From NCBI GenBank assembly GCA_900095095.1, contig FMBT01000349.1, positions 124,001-188,000 of the forward strand: 64,000 nucleotides of DNA, in the 5' to 3' direction. How positions within the stretch are numbered: position 1 is the stretch's first letter; each line of letters starts with the position of its first letter. Below the pieces are notes generated by a model that was not told where the DNA came from, did no database searches, and saw only the letters and a program-made list of their open reading frames with translations. The stretch comes from Fragilariopsis cylindrus CCMP1102 (taxonomy: Eukaryota > Bacillariophyta > Bacillariophyceae > Bacillariales > Bacillariaceae). Below, in pieces: positions 47,352 through 56,087 of the stretch. A program made the position numbers and the translations under genes.

Positions 47352-48196
47352 GAAGAAAATTAAATTAATAATATCGATGCAATGCAAATTGTTTTTCGCT
47401 TCTTTGTTTAAGATATTCGGAAATATTGCCATTTTTATGATAGTGTAAAAAAGACATTATACCTATTTTAGTCTTTTGTAGCTTTTCTACTACACTTGCA
47501 TTGTTTATCAATTCTCTTCCTTATACTACTGTAACAAAATTTAGCCAGGCACTAAATTTAACCAAAGTTGTTATGCAATTAAGTATCGTGAATTATTCTT
47601 TCTTGATATAGGTTTTGTTGAACACGCAGTGTGTCTATCTAAGGGTATAAAGTTCATGAAAATAGGTTGATTGTTGTCAGTTGTGGCTAAATCTACCGGT
47701 ACCCAGTTTATAGCTCCTTAGTGAATCGATTTTTTCGCCGAGCACTAGGTCATCGGAACAGGGTAGTTAAATTTGCATTAATAGTTCCACTTCAAATTCA
47801 TGCAAGCAAAGGCAATAACATTGCATCATGTAATTACTCGGGACTAGATTGATTCCTACTTTTTTTGAGAAGGGGCTTAGCTTTAGTTGAGTCTTGGGCG
47901 TCTTGGTTACAGGTACTAGTAACAATTTTTTCCTAAATCTAACATACCAATAATATCATCTAATACTCACATACAGTACTAGTATACAGCGGGCGAAGTC
48001 ATATTTATAAATTATTATTTAGTGGTACTATTCACTATTATGCCATGCATAATGCATACAGTACTGTAAAAGCGAATTTCCACAGAAAAACAAGTTACGA
48101 CCAAGACATCATCACATCCAAATAAATTCACTCATCATAGACACCCAGTGTCACAGTAAATACTTACCTATAATAGAGTGCAAGTATCTATCAGCC
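47352..48196. other. Intergenic spacer
   Basis: 3' region of the TMEM131-like gene and promoter of the next coiled-coil gene. AT-rich, with no ORF, RNA gene or notable repeat. Confidence 0.5.
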
Positions 48197-51100
48197 ATGA
48201 GCCATGACGACTACGCCTCCGACGATGATGATGATCTTGGACTTTCCGCTATGATGGCACATGCCGTCACTTCCTCCACTTCAGGAGGAGGACGAGAGGG
48301 AAGACTAGGACGAGACCGAGACGACGAAAAGACAGACCGTTCTCGATCGCGATCATCGTCTATTTTCCGACGAAATAAAAAGGATGTTCGTGACAAAAAC
48401 GATTGCGCTCCATCAACTCCCAAGCGACGTGGTAGAAGTCGTGATTTTGACCTAATCGACCACATCGGCAGCGACAACGACAAAAACAAGAGAGATGTTG
48501 GTCGTTCACGATCGCGCTCTGTCTTGCGAAAGATAAAAGGATTGGGTCAAAAGAATACCGCCACAACAACTACAAATGCACCCATTCCCGCTACTAGAAG
48601 CGGTGAAGATGACAGCGTAGTAACGACTGGTATGAATATGACGACAACGACAAAGACCACAACTACTAAAAATACCAGCAACAACAATAAGAGCAAAGTA
48701 GAACGAACAAAATCTTCCTCGAAAAAGAAACATAAAAAGATCAAACGAATTACTAACGCTGACGCTAACGATGATGACGACGACGACAATGATGATACGT
48801 GTTCTCGACGCAGCACCACTAGCAAGAAAGCCACGAAAAACAAGAAAAAGAAGCCTTCTAAAGAACATCACAGCAATAAAACGACTTCATCGAGAATAGA
48901 ATCGATCCGAGAACCAATTCTAACTTCTGAGGGTGCAGTTATCAAAGAAGAGATGGACAATCTCTTTCCGTCTCCCAAATCATCAGAAAAAAAGAACGTG
49001 GTGATGGTGGAGGCTCCTACAACGACGACGATGACGACTGGGACGCCTACAGTGACAATTGTTTCTTCTGAATCGATTGCAGCAGTAGCATCAACAACAA
49101 CAACACAACATGTATCGTCGATACGGCCAGAATTGTCAGTACAGATAAATTCTCAGGAAAGTCATGGTAGTGGTAGTGGTAGTGGTAGCGGCTCTGGTAG
49201 TAGCAATTTTGGATGTGGTATAATGAGCAACAAGGCAGCACAAGAGCAGGCGGAAGCAGCTTTGAACCGTGTGGCCGCCCATCAAGTAATCGAAAAGAAC
49301 AACAACAACAACTACAACAATAGCATCAATAGTTTTGGAAGTAGCATTGGAAGTGGAATGGATGTAGACATCTCCCCGACATTGTTTAACAGGCGAATCG
49401 GTAACACTAACAGCGGTGGTACAGGTAGCAGTAGTAGAAGGAATGAACAATTCCAACGTTTGCACCGAGATAGTGGCCTATCGAGTGTCGGCGATGATGA
49501 AAGCTGCAGAAGCCGGAGCAGCCGTAGAAGTAATATGAAAGGCAATAACATGAATAATATGATTGTATCTGGTTTGCATCGTCAATTAGACGAGCACAAG
49601 GTAGAGAACGTCGATTTGCAAAAGCTACTCTCCAAGGCATTGACGAAGATCGAACAACTCAACGACGAGTTGCGAATTGACAAAGACCATTCAAAGACGA
49701 CCAAGGACGACTTGTCCAGCGTACAATCAAAATTGGGTAGAACCGAAAGAGAAAAACGTTTTCTGATTGAATGCGTACGTGACATGGAAGATGATTTTGT
49801 AGCAAAGGATGAACGGATCGAAAAACTACAAAATGTGGTGGAAACTCAACTAGATACGGTGGAATACCTTGAAGAACAATTAGATAAAACAGAAGAAGAA
49901 GTCCTTCTAATGGAAGACGAACTCAATGCTTTAATATTCGCTGTAGAGAAGAAAAAAGAAGTAACAGAGGAGAGTGTTTCTGATCGAGTCTCGAATAATG
50001 AAGGCAGTCATGCCTCGAACAAACAAGGGCGATTTGCTCGAGTAGGATCTATTAGAGAAGATATGGTCAGTAGAAAGAATTCTATTAAAATGCAGAAAGC
50101 AGAATCTCGACGGCTGCTATTCAACGAAAGTGTCATAACAGAATCATCCCGAAGGAATTGTCCATCTTCGACGCACTCTTCTAGTGGTAGTCACGATGTC
50201 GACGAGCGCGAAAATAAATTGCAACTTCGAGAGTTAAAGCTTGGAGCTGATCGAAAGGAATGTAATCTTCGAGAAGAGCGACTGGACAGATTAGAAAGAG
50301 ATCTTTTAGAAACGGACAACAACAACAACAACAACAACAACAAAGTCACAAATGAGCGAGGAACTTCCCAAGCAGAACATTCCGAAAGAAATGATGTTGT
50401 GTCGGAACTCACTGTGGTACCGTGTAGCCTCGAACCAGAAAACGGAGAAGTTTCCCAATTAATAGCGTCACTTCAAAAAGAAAAGGAAAACCTCCATGCC
50501 ATACAGCTTGAGGACAGTGAAAAATTGAAGAAATTGAAAGCAGAAAACGAAGATCTTCGCGTAAAAGTTGATCACTTCAGATGTACAACTTCGTTGCAAG
50601 AAAATTTGAGTCAAAAGAGTCAAAACGATGAATGCGATGAAGAGGGTAAGGATCTTCTCATAAGAGAATTACAGAATCAGCTGGTGGCGTCTAAGTTGGA
50701 GGCACATCAATTCAGTTCGGGTAGCTACGTTACAAAGCTGAAATTCGAGATCAAAACCTTAAAGCAAAACATTCGTGATCTGAAAAATAATGTTAAAAAG
50801 GAAGAATGTATTTTAAAATCTCAACTGAAGAAAAAGGATGATTCTATAAAATTGATAGAAAAACAAATGCAAAAACTAAAGATTGAGATAGAAAGAAGAG
50901 AAAAGCGAGACAAAAATTTGGGAACGGACCAAATACTTAGCGACGTAGCTTTACAACATCATATCGAAGATCTAGAGGAAGAGATCTTCCACTGGAAATC
51001 AGCACATGCCGATCTAGAAAATGAAATTGAAACGATGAAATCTAGGTCAGACGAGATGGATGGAATACATCAAGACGATGTAAATGCAGATGATGTTGAG

Positions 51101-51373
51101 GACGATTGTTCGATTGGATCAGTACAAAGTCTCATCCCTCAAATAGAAATGCCCATGAATATGTCTCAGGATGATTTGTTCTATGTTTCCAACTCTGATT
51201 CTATGAGTAGCATTAGTGGCATCCCTCCGCTTCAAAACGAAGAACCGGCGACCTCAAGCACGAGAGCGATGCGAACAGTGTCGAGCCTTTGGTCAAAAAT
51301 GACAACCGGAGTAGAACCTACCAATTCGAATCCAGCCATTCCATATGCTACTGGTATGCTCAATGACGAATAA
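48197..51373 (+). CDS. Ser/Arg/Lys-rich coiled-coil protein
   Basis: A single exon of 1,058 residues starts at ATG 48197 (MSHDDYASDDDDDLGLSAMM). The first 400 residues are low complexity: Arg/Ser clusters (RSRSRSSSIFRRNKK), Thr, Lys and (GS)n tracts. A predicted coiled coil spans about residues 450-580 (MIVSGLHRQLDEHKVENVDL to EEVLLMEDELNALIF). A second lies around residues 670-960 and includes a poly-Asn run from (AAC)n at 50318-50341. The C-terminus is acidic with SISGIPPLQNEEPATSST. The segment DDFVAKDERIEKLQNVVETQ is similar in pattern to the coil of the 33090-35857 protein. No domain or function recognised; a cytoskeletal scaffold is possible but not shown. Confidence 0.75.
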   Translation: MSHDDYASDDDDDLGLSAMMAHAVTSSTSGGGREGRLGRDRDDEKTDRSRSRSSSIFRRNKKDVRDKNDCAPSTPKRRGRSRDFDLIDHIGSDNDKNKRDVGRSRSRSVLRKIKGLGQKNTATTTTNAPIPATRSGEDDSVVTTGMNMTTTTKTTTTKNTSNNNKSKVERTKSSSKKKHKKIKRITNADANDDDDDDNDDTCSRRSTTSKKATKNKKKKPSKEHHSNKTTSSRIESIREPILTSEGAVIKEEMDNLFPSPKSSEKKNVVMVEAPTTTTMTTGTPTVTIVSSESIAAVASTTTTQHVSSIRPELSVQINSQESHGSGSGSGSGSGSSNFGCGIMSNKAAQEQAEAALNRVAAHQVIEKNNNNNYNNSINSFGSSIGSGMDVDISPTLFNRRIGNTNSGGTGSSSRRNEQFQRLHRDSGLSSVGDDESCRSRSSRRSNMKGNNMNNMIVSGLHRQLDEHKVENVDLQKLLSKALTKIEQLNDELRIDKDHSKTTKDDLSSVQSKLGRTEREKRFLIECVRDMEDDFVAKDERIEKLQNVVETQLDTVEYLEEQLDKTEEEVLLMEDELNALIFAVEKKKEVTEESVSDRVSNNEGSHASNKQGRFARVGSIREDMVSRKNSIKMQKAESRRLLFNESVITESSRRNCPSSTHSSSGSHDVDERENKLQLRELKLGADRKECNLREERLDRLERDLLETDNNNNNNNNKVTNERGTSQAEHSERNDVVSELTVVPCSLEPENGEVSQLIASLQKEKENLHAIQLEDSEKLKKLKAENEDLRVKVDHFRCTTSLQENLSQKSQNDECDEEGKDLLIRELQNQLVASKLEAHQFSSGSYVTKLKFEIKTLKQNIRDLKNNVKKEECILKSQLKKKDDSIKLIEKQMQKLKIEIERREKRDKNLGTDQILSDVALQHHIEDLEEEIFHWKSAHADLENEIETMKSRSDEMDGIHQDDVNADDVEDDCSIGSVQSLIPQIEMPMNMSQDDLFYVSNSDSMSSISGIPPLQNEEPATSSTRAMRTVSSLWSKMTTGVEPTNSNPAIPYATGMLNDE

Positions 51374-53239
51374 GTTGCACACGAAATAACGTGTTATTCA
51401 AACAACACTTAAAATAAGTAAAAGCACCTACTATTTATCTCGTTTAGCCTTCACTGCAAGGTCATTTTGTATTGGCTAAATAATTTGTTTCAGTAGACGA
51501 TCCATATAAGCAGAATGGAAGATTTATTCAGCATCTTTTCATACCACCGTGTTCCAGGGGGAATTAGATATTTTAAAAAGGATGTAATTTGAAAAGTGAT
51601 TTGATGTCAGTTTGCTACACTGATTCTGAATCTGGTGAGGGGTTACACCTGATATACATGCTTTGAGGTGATGTTTATGAGATATACCCAAGTCTGTTTG
51701 ACCTTTAGAGATAAAAGTCCTCACGCAGCACATTAGTTTGTTCAAGAATAGACCACATACCGGTGCCCATGTTAAGGATACTTAGTATAAAGCTAGCTAT
51801 TTTTGACCATCTTACACATGTACCTTTATCATGCTTAGTCTCAACTCTATAGAGACAAAAAATTACTCATAAATTAATTGAGCAATTTACTTGCATAAGG
51901 TACACAACAAGCAAAGCATAAACCTGTATCACTTAAACTACTAGCTATTGAAAATCATAGTATATATCATCATTAAACATGAATACTGACACCAAATTGA
52001 TTCCCCCTGATTGACAATAATTTAGAAGAGATAATAATGCCACACATGGTAGACATAATCACACAACTTTAAATCATTCCTCTTGCCAATCTTGTACAAA
52101 TACTTCCTTAGTTGGGTAGTAAGCCATCAGGTGGATGCTCTCAGCTAACAACTCAACTTTCCTTGGTAAAATTATCTGAGAGAAAAAATAGAAATGAGAG
52201 TAAAATTGATCCTTGAGCTCTCCAAGTTCTCGTAAAACCTACGGTTGGTAAGGCTTTCACCTCAACATATCACCTACAGTAGCAGAATGAGTAGGACTTG
52301 ATATATCCTGTTTGACAGAAGATGATTCATTCATCTCAATGACAGGTGCACTTGGCAGGGAGATAATAATTTGGTGGCTTAATATTAATTAAGGGTTACT
52401 ATTAAGGACCCACAATATAATGTGAACAAACAGAATTGAATCGAACTATAAAATGAACATAATAAAGACGTGTAAGTACTTTGAACTTCGTAAATTCAGG
52501 TCATGCTCTCTTTGTGCCTATCGTGAAGTGGGGTTCGAACTCACACATACACACATACAACATGTAGTAGTATAAAATATATTTAGTAGCATAGGGTGGC
52601 TTCGTTTTTGTGTCCTTGTGACAATTATGCCACCAAATCTATTGACTTGGATATGGTAGTGGCAAAGTAGTGGTATTGATACTTACTTGTATTGTACTTG
52701 TGGTAGTAACGCACACAAGTCACTACTAGTGAATGAACAACTAATAGGCGTGGACTTGTACTATGCGGCATCATGAGCAACTATCTCACACTTACTCCTA
52801 ATGATAAACCCTATTTACAGATGATGGTTTAGGAAGTGTACAGTCTAGTGAGCCTTAGGTATCTAGACACATTCACAGTATACATTCAATTGTTACAGTA
52901 CATTGTGATTTAAGAACGACCAATCATCGCTCCACAAAAAAACTTGATTCTTTCCCCCGTAAATTAAAAATAAAGTTAATTTGCGAACCAATGTCAATTT
53001 TAGGGGCATTAATGTATACACAAAAATACTTATATCAATGTTCAATTTTTTTCGTCGACGCGAATGAATTAGAGAATTATGACGATGGGACATAAAACAC
53101 CATATAGAACGATACAATTATATAGGACTACTGCAGAAAAGCATCACCAAGTAGTCTACGTAATACCACCGATGCCACATATCGCAACGATGAAATACAA
53201 TGATCAGGTGATATCGAGATATAATACTTCTCGGTAACA
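51374..53239. other. Gene-poor spacer of 1.9 kb
   Basis: No ORF with clear features. On the minus strand at about 52080-52360 two short frames read like coding remnants (ILPRKVELLAESIHLMAYYP; LPSAPVIEMNESSSVKQDIS), broken by stops. These may be a decayed retroelement or gene. A tRNA-like GGTTCGAACTC at about 52532 has no matching cloverleaf. Confidence 0.45.
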
Positions 53240-55165
53240 ATGGGCGATCGAAAAAGAAAAAAGAAGGAACGCAATTCTGCTCCAGAGATATTAAATATCA
53301 AAACCGAAAAGTCAGGAAAGAAAAAACGCTCGTCGAAAACAGCGTCTCAATCTTCTGCTGCTACTACTGCAACTGCAGCTGCTGCTGCTGCTGCAAACCA
53401 GCAGATACGACCCTCGCTTAGTACGGATGTCGTAGATGAAGTCAGACTGAGTTTTATCATCCGAAAGTCAAAACAGCTGCAAGAAAGAAAGAAAATTATC
53501 GCTCGTGTTAAAGAACGAAGAGAAGCTAAAAGATCACTCGAACGCTCTAATCACCATGAAATATCAGTAACAAAATTACCAAAATCCACAAGGCGCAACG
53601 GCAATGATGCACTCAAGATGCAGAAATCTATTCATCAGGTTATAAGGGAGGCTGCACATGCATCATTGACTGACAACAACTCGAGTCTCCACGAAATATC
53701 GATGGGAAGCGGAAACCTAACGGACAGTCAAATCCAGTCACTCATTGAAGAAAATAAGTCTCTGAGGATCAAGTTGGCTACTAGAGATGCACAAACTTCT
53801 TTACTCGATCAGCATGTAAACGATCTAACAGGAGAGACAAAAACTCTCAGAAAACAATTGAATAGATGGCAAAGCAAGGTGGGAAAAGTATGTAAGTTGC
53901 AGAACAAGGAAAGGACGAAATTCGATCGCTCTACTGATCTAATCGCCGAGGCTCGTGTCGGCTTAACCAAGGCACTCAACGATAGTAGCAAGCTAAGAGC
54001 TAAAATCCACGATTTAGATTCCAATATTGACGAGAGAAATAGGCGCCTAGATAATCTTTACGATACTATCGAACGGCAATCTGACACTATTGAAGAAATG
54101 AATACCAAGTTGAGAGATAGTTTGACAGTGTTTCAGCTCAATGAGAATGAAAAACGTAAGTTGGAAGATGAAGTTGCGGTTCTGATTTCATCAAAAGATG
54201 GAGGGGATATCGGGGCAACTCTACGTCGATTAGAGCAAGAGAGACAAACATGGTTATGGGAGCGGGAAAAAAAGCTCGAAAAGGCACGAATAGAGCTGGA
54301 AGATGAGAACGAAAAAATGCTTGGAAAAGAAAAATCAAGACATCAGCAGGAACTCGGAATAATGATGGAAGAAGCAAACAGGAAGAAGGCGATCGATGTA
54401 AACGACCAGATAATGCAAGGATTTATAAATCAGCAACTAGATGGCATGAAGGAAGCAAATCAAGTCCTCCAAGAAAAGCTCACATCCGAACGAGAGGAAT
54501 CGACGTCTGAAATTAAGAAACAGGACGACACAATTATCGAACTTGAAAACCAAGTTCGTGATCTACAGAAGATGGTATCAAATCGAGACCAGTCTTCTAA
54601 GGAACTGATTTTTCGAAAAGCTGAAGTAGAGTCCGTAAAAGTAGATTTGCGAGATATACGAAGACAGAACAAATTTCTGGAAAAGGAAATGGCAGACCTA
54701 AACAAACGAAGAGAAGATTTTTACATACAGGCGCATGGGTCGCAAGATTATGCTTCGTCTGGAAATGGTGCCAGGAAAACGAAAAAAGCCAAGCAAGTCC
54801 GAAGAACCTCAACGAAATCGCTTGATCAATTTCTTGATTTTCGTAAAGAAAAATCCAAACACAAACGGAAATCAGAAGGGAAGAAAAAGAAAGAACCTAA
54901 ATTGAAACTAGATGAAAAGCCGCCGAAGAAGAAGAAGAAGAAGAAGAAGAACACCAAAAGAGGAAAAGACAAGAAGAAATCGAAGAAACGGTGCAAAACC
55001 AAGAAATCAAAAATCAAGACTTCTCCTGACGTTGATGACTCTTCGATGATTGTTTTTAAAAAGAAGCATCGGCGTTCGAAAAAACATAATAACACAGCGT
55101 CCAGTGACGGGGAGCAAGGTCGATCAGAACCCCCAACATTAATTTTATGTACGCAACTGCAGTGA
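53240..55165 (+). CDS. Lys-rich coiled-coil protein
   Basis: A single exon of 641 residues starts at ATG 53240 (MGDRKRKKKERNSAPEIL). A basic N-terminus with a short Ala run is followed by a long coiled coil, about residues 170-500 (IQSLIEENKSLRIKLATRDA onward; IDERNRRLDNLYDTIERQSD). The last 100 residues are extremely Lys-rich, with a run of eight or more Lys (PPKKKKKKKKNTKRGKDKKK). It lies downstream of, and on the same strand as, the 48197 coiled-coil gene and shares its layout, although the order of basic and coiled parts differs. The basic tail suggests binding to nucleic acid, microtubules or membrane, but this is conjecture. Its 3' end meets a 148-bp tandem array. Confidence 0.7.
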   Translation: MGDRKRKKKERNSAPEILNIKTEKSGKKKRSSKTASQSSAATTATAAAAAAANQQIRPSLSTDVVDEVRLSFIIRKSKQLQERKKIIARVKERREAKRSLERSNHHEISVTKLPKSTRRNGNDALKMQKSIHQVIREAAHASLTDNNSSLHEISMGSGNLTDSQIQSLIEENKSLRIKLATRDAQTSLLDQHVNDLTGETKTLRKQLNRWQSKVGKVCKLQNKERTKFDRSTDLIAEARVGLTKALNDSSKLRAKIHDLDSNIDERNRRLDNLYDTIERQSDTIEEMNTKLRDSLTVFQLNENEKRKLEDEVAVLISSKDGGDIGATLRRLEQERQTWLWEREKKLEKARIELEDENEKMLGKEKSRHQQELGIMMEEANRKKAIDVNDQIMQGFINQQLDGMKEANQVLQEKLTSEREESTSEIKKQDDTIIELENQVRDLQKMVSNRDQSSKELIFRKAEVESVKVDLRDIRRQNKFLEKEMADLNKRREDFYIQAHGSQDYASSGNGARKTKKAKQVRRTSTKSLDQFLDFRKEKSKHKRKSEGKKKKEPKLKLDEKPPKKKKKKKKNTKRGKDKKKSKKRCKTKKSKIKTSPDVDDSSMIVFKKKHRRSKKHNNTASSDGEQGRSEPPTLILCTQLQ

Positions 55166-55204
55166 AATTTGTGAGGAAAGTTGGCTACTACTGTACTGAC
55201 ACCG

Positions 55205-55697
55205 GTCTTCGCGAGGATTAATTAATGCGGGAGGCGATCTTGTGATAACTACGGAGTACCACGCTTTTGTCTGATCTTGACCGAAGATTGCATCGCAACA
55301 ATATCTTTTGATTCGTCTATTCACATCATTACGAACCTCAATTGAATTTTCAGTTTTCGCGAGGAACAATTAATGCGGGAGGCGATCTTGTGATAACTAC
55401 GGAGTACCACGCTTTTGTCTGAACTTGACCGAAGATTGCATCGCAACAATATCTTCTGATTCGTCTATTCACATCATTACGAACCTCAATTGAATTTTCA
55501 GTCTTCGCGAGGAACAATTAATGCGGGAGGCGATCTTGTGATAACTACGGAGTAGCACGCTTTTGTCTGAACTTGACCGAAGATTGCATCGCAACAATAT
55601 CTTCTGATTCGTCTATTCACATCATTACGAACCTCAATTGAATTTTCAGTGAAGTCGCGTTCTTATTAGTTTTTGTTTGAGCTTGACCGAAGATTGC
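55205..55697. repeat. 148-bp tandem repeat, three full copies plus a partial
   Basis: The landmark GCGAGG recurs at 55211, 55359 and 55507, exactly 148 bp apart, and each copy carries GCGGGAGGCGATCTTGTGAT and ends CTCAATTGAATTTTCAG. A fourth, damaged copy (CTTGACCGAAGATTGCATC) runs to the TA where the MITE begins. Copies differ by only a few substitutions, and copies 2 and 3 are nearly identical. Confidence 0.92.
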
Positions 55698-55704
55698 ATC
55701 ACTA

Positions 55705-55909
55705 CTTCCTCCGTGCAACGGAAAACGCGCAAACAGCTATAGTAAGGAATTTTCACACCATAATAGCGTTGAGAACCCTTAAAATCTACCAATCGACAGG
55801 ATATTATTAAAAAAAAGTGAGATTTTGAAAGATTTTGACGTAACTCTCAACGCTATTATGGTGTGAAAATTTCTCAGGATAGCCTTATGCGCGTTTTCCG
55901 TTGCACGGC
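55705..55909. mobile_element. Small Stowaway-like MITE (about 205 bp)
   Basis: The element begins after TA with CTTCCTCCGTGCAACGGAAA, the same terminus as the 1.5-kb element at 18102. Its arms are near-reverse complements over about 65 bp: CGTGCAACGGAAAACGCGC on the left and GCGCGTTTTCCGTTGCACG on the right, then TTTTCACACCATAATAGCGT and ACGCTATTATGGTGTGAAAA. The terminal AGGAAG-TA is missing on the right (CGGCGCGC instead), so that end is mutated or truncated. It could fold into one long hairpin and codes for nothing. It sits between the 148-bp array and the oxidase promoter. Confidence 0.8.
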
Positions 55910-56036
55910 GCGCTGTTCTGACTGTTATACCGGTACAGGCCCAGTGAAATACGAATACATCAAGAATCAATTCGACATTACTAATAAGTACAGAACATGA
56001 AATAATAGAGCTCATAAAATCTAAAAATATTGGAAA

Positions 56037-56071
56037 TAATATCTTTAGCAGAACAATATCTTTAGCAGAAC
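56037..56071 (+). promoter_or_regulatory. 17-bp tandem direct repeat just upstream of the oxidase start
   Basis: AATATCTTTAGCAGAAC occurs twice in direct tandem, ending about 16 bp before ATG 56088. It is in the 5' UTR or core promoter. A regulatory role is only suggested by position. Confidence 0.5.
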
Positions 56072-56087
56072 AGGAATTTAATTCGCG

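Noticed and set aside
52525-52545. tRNA-like B box GGTTCGAACTC
   Set aside because: No acceptor, D-arm or anticodon stem can be paired on either strand at tRNA spacing.
55205-55697. CRISPR-like array
   Set aside because: The 148-bp units are contiguous with no unique spacers, and the genome is eukaryotic.
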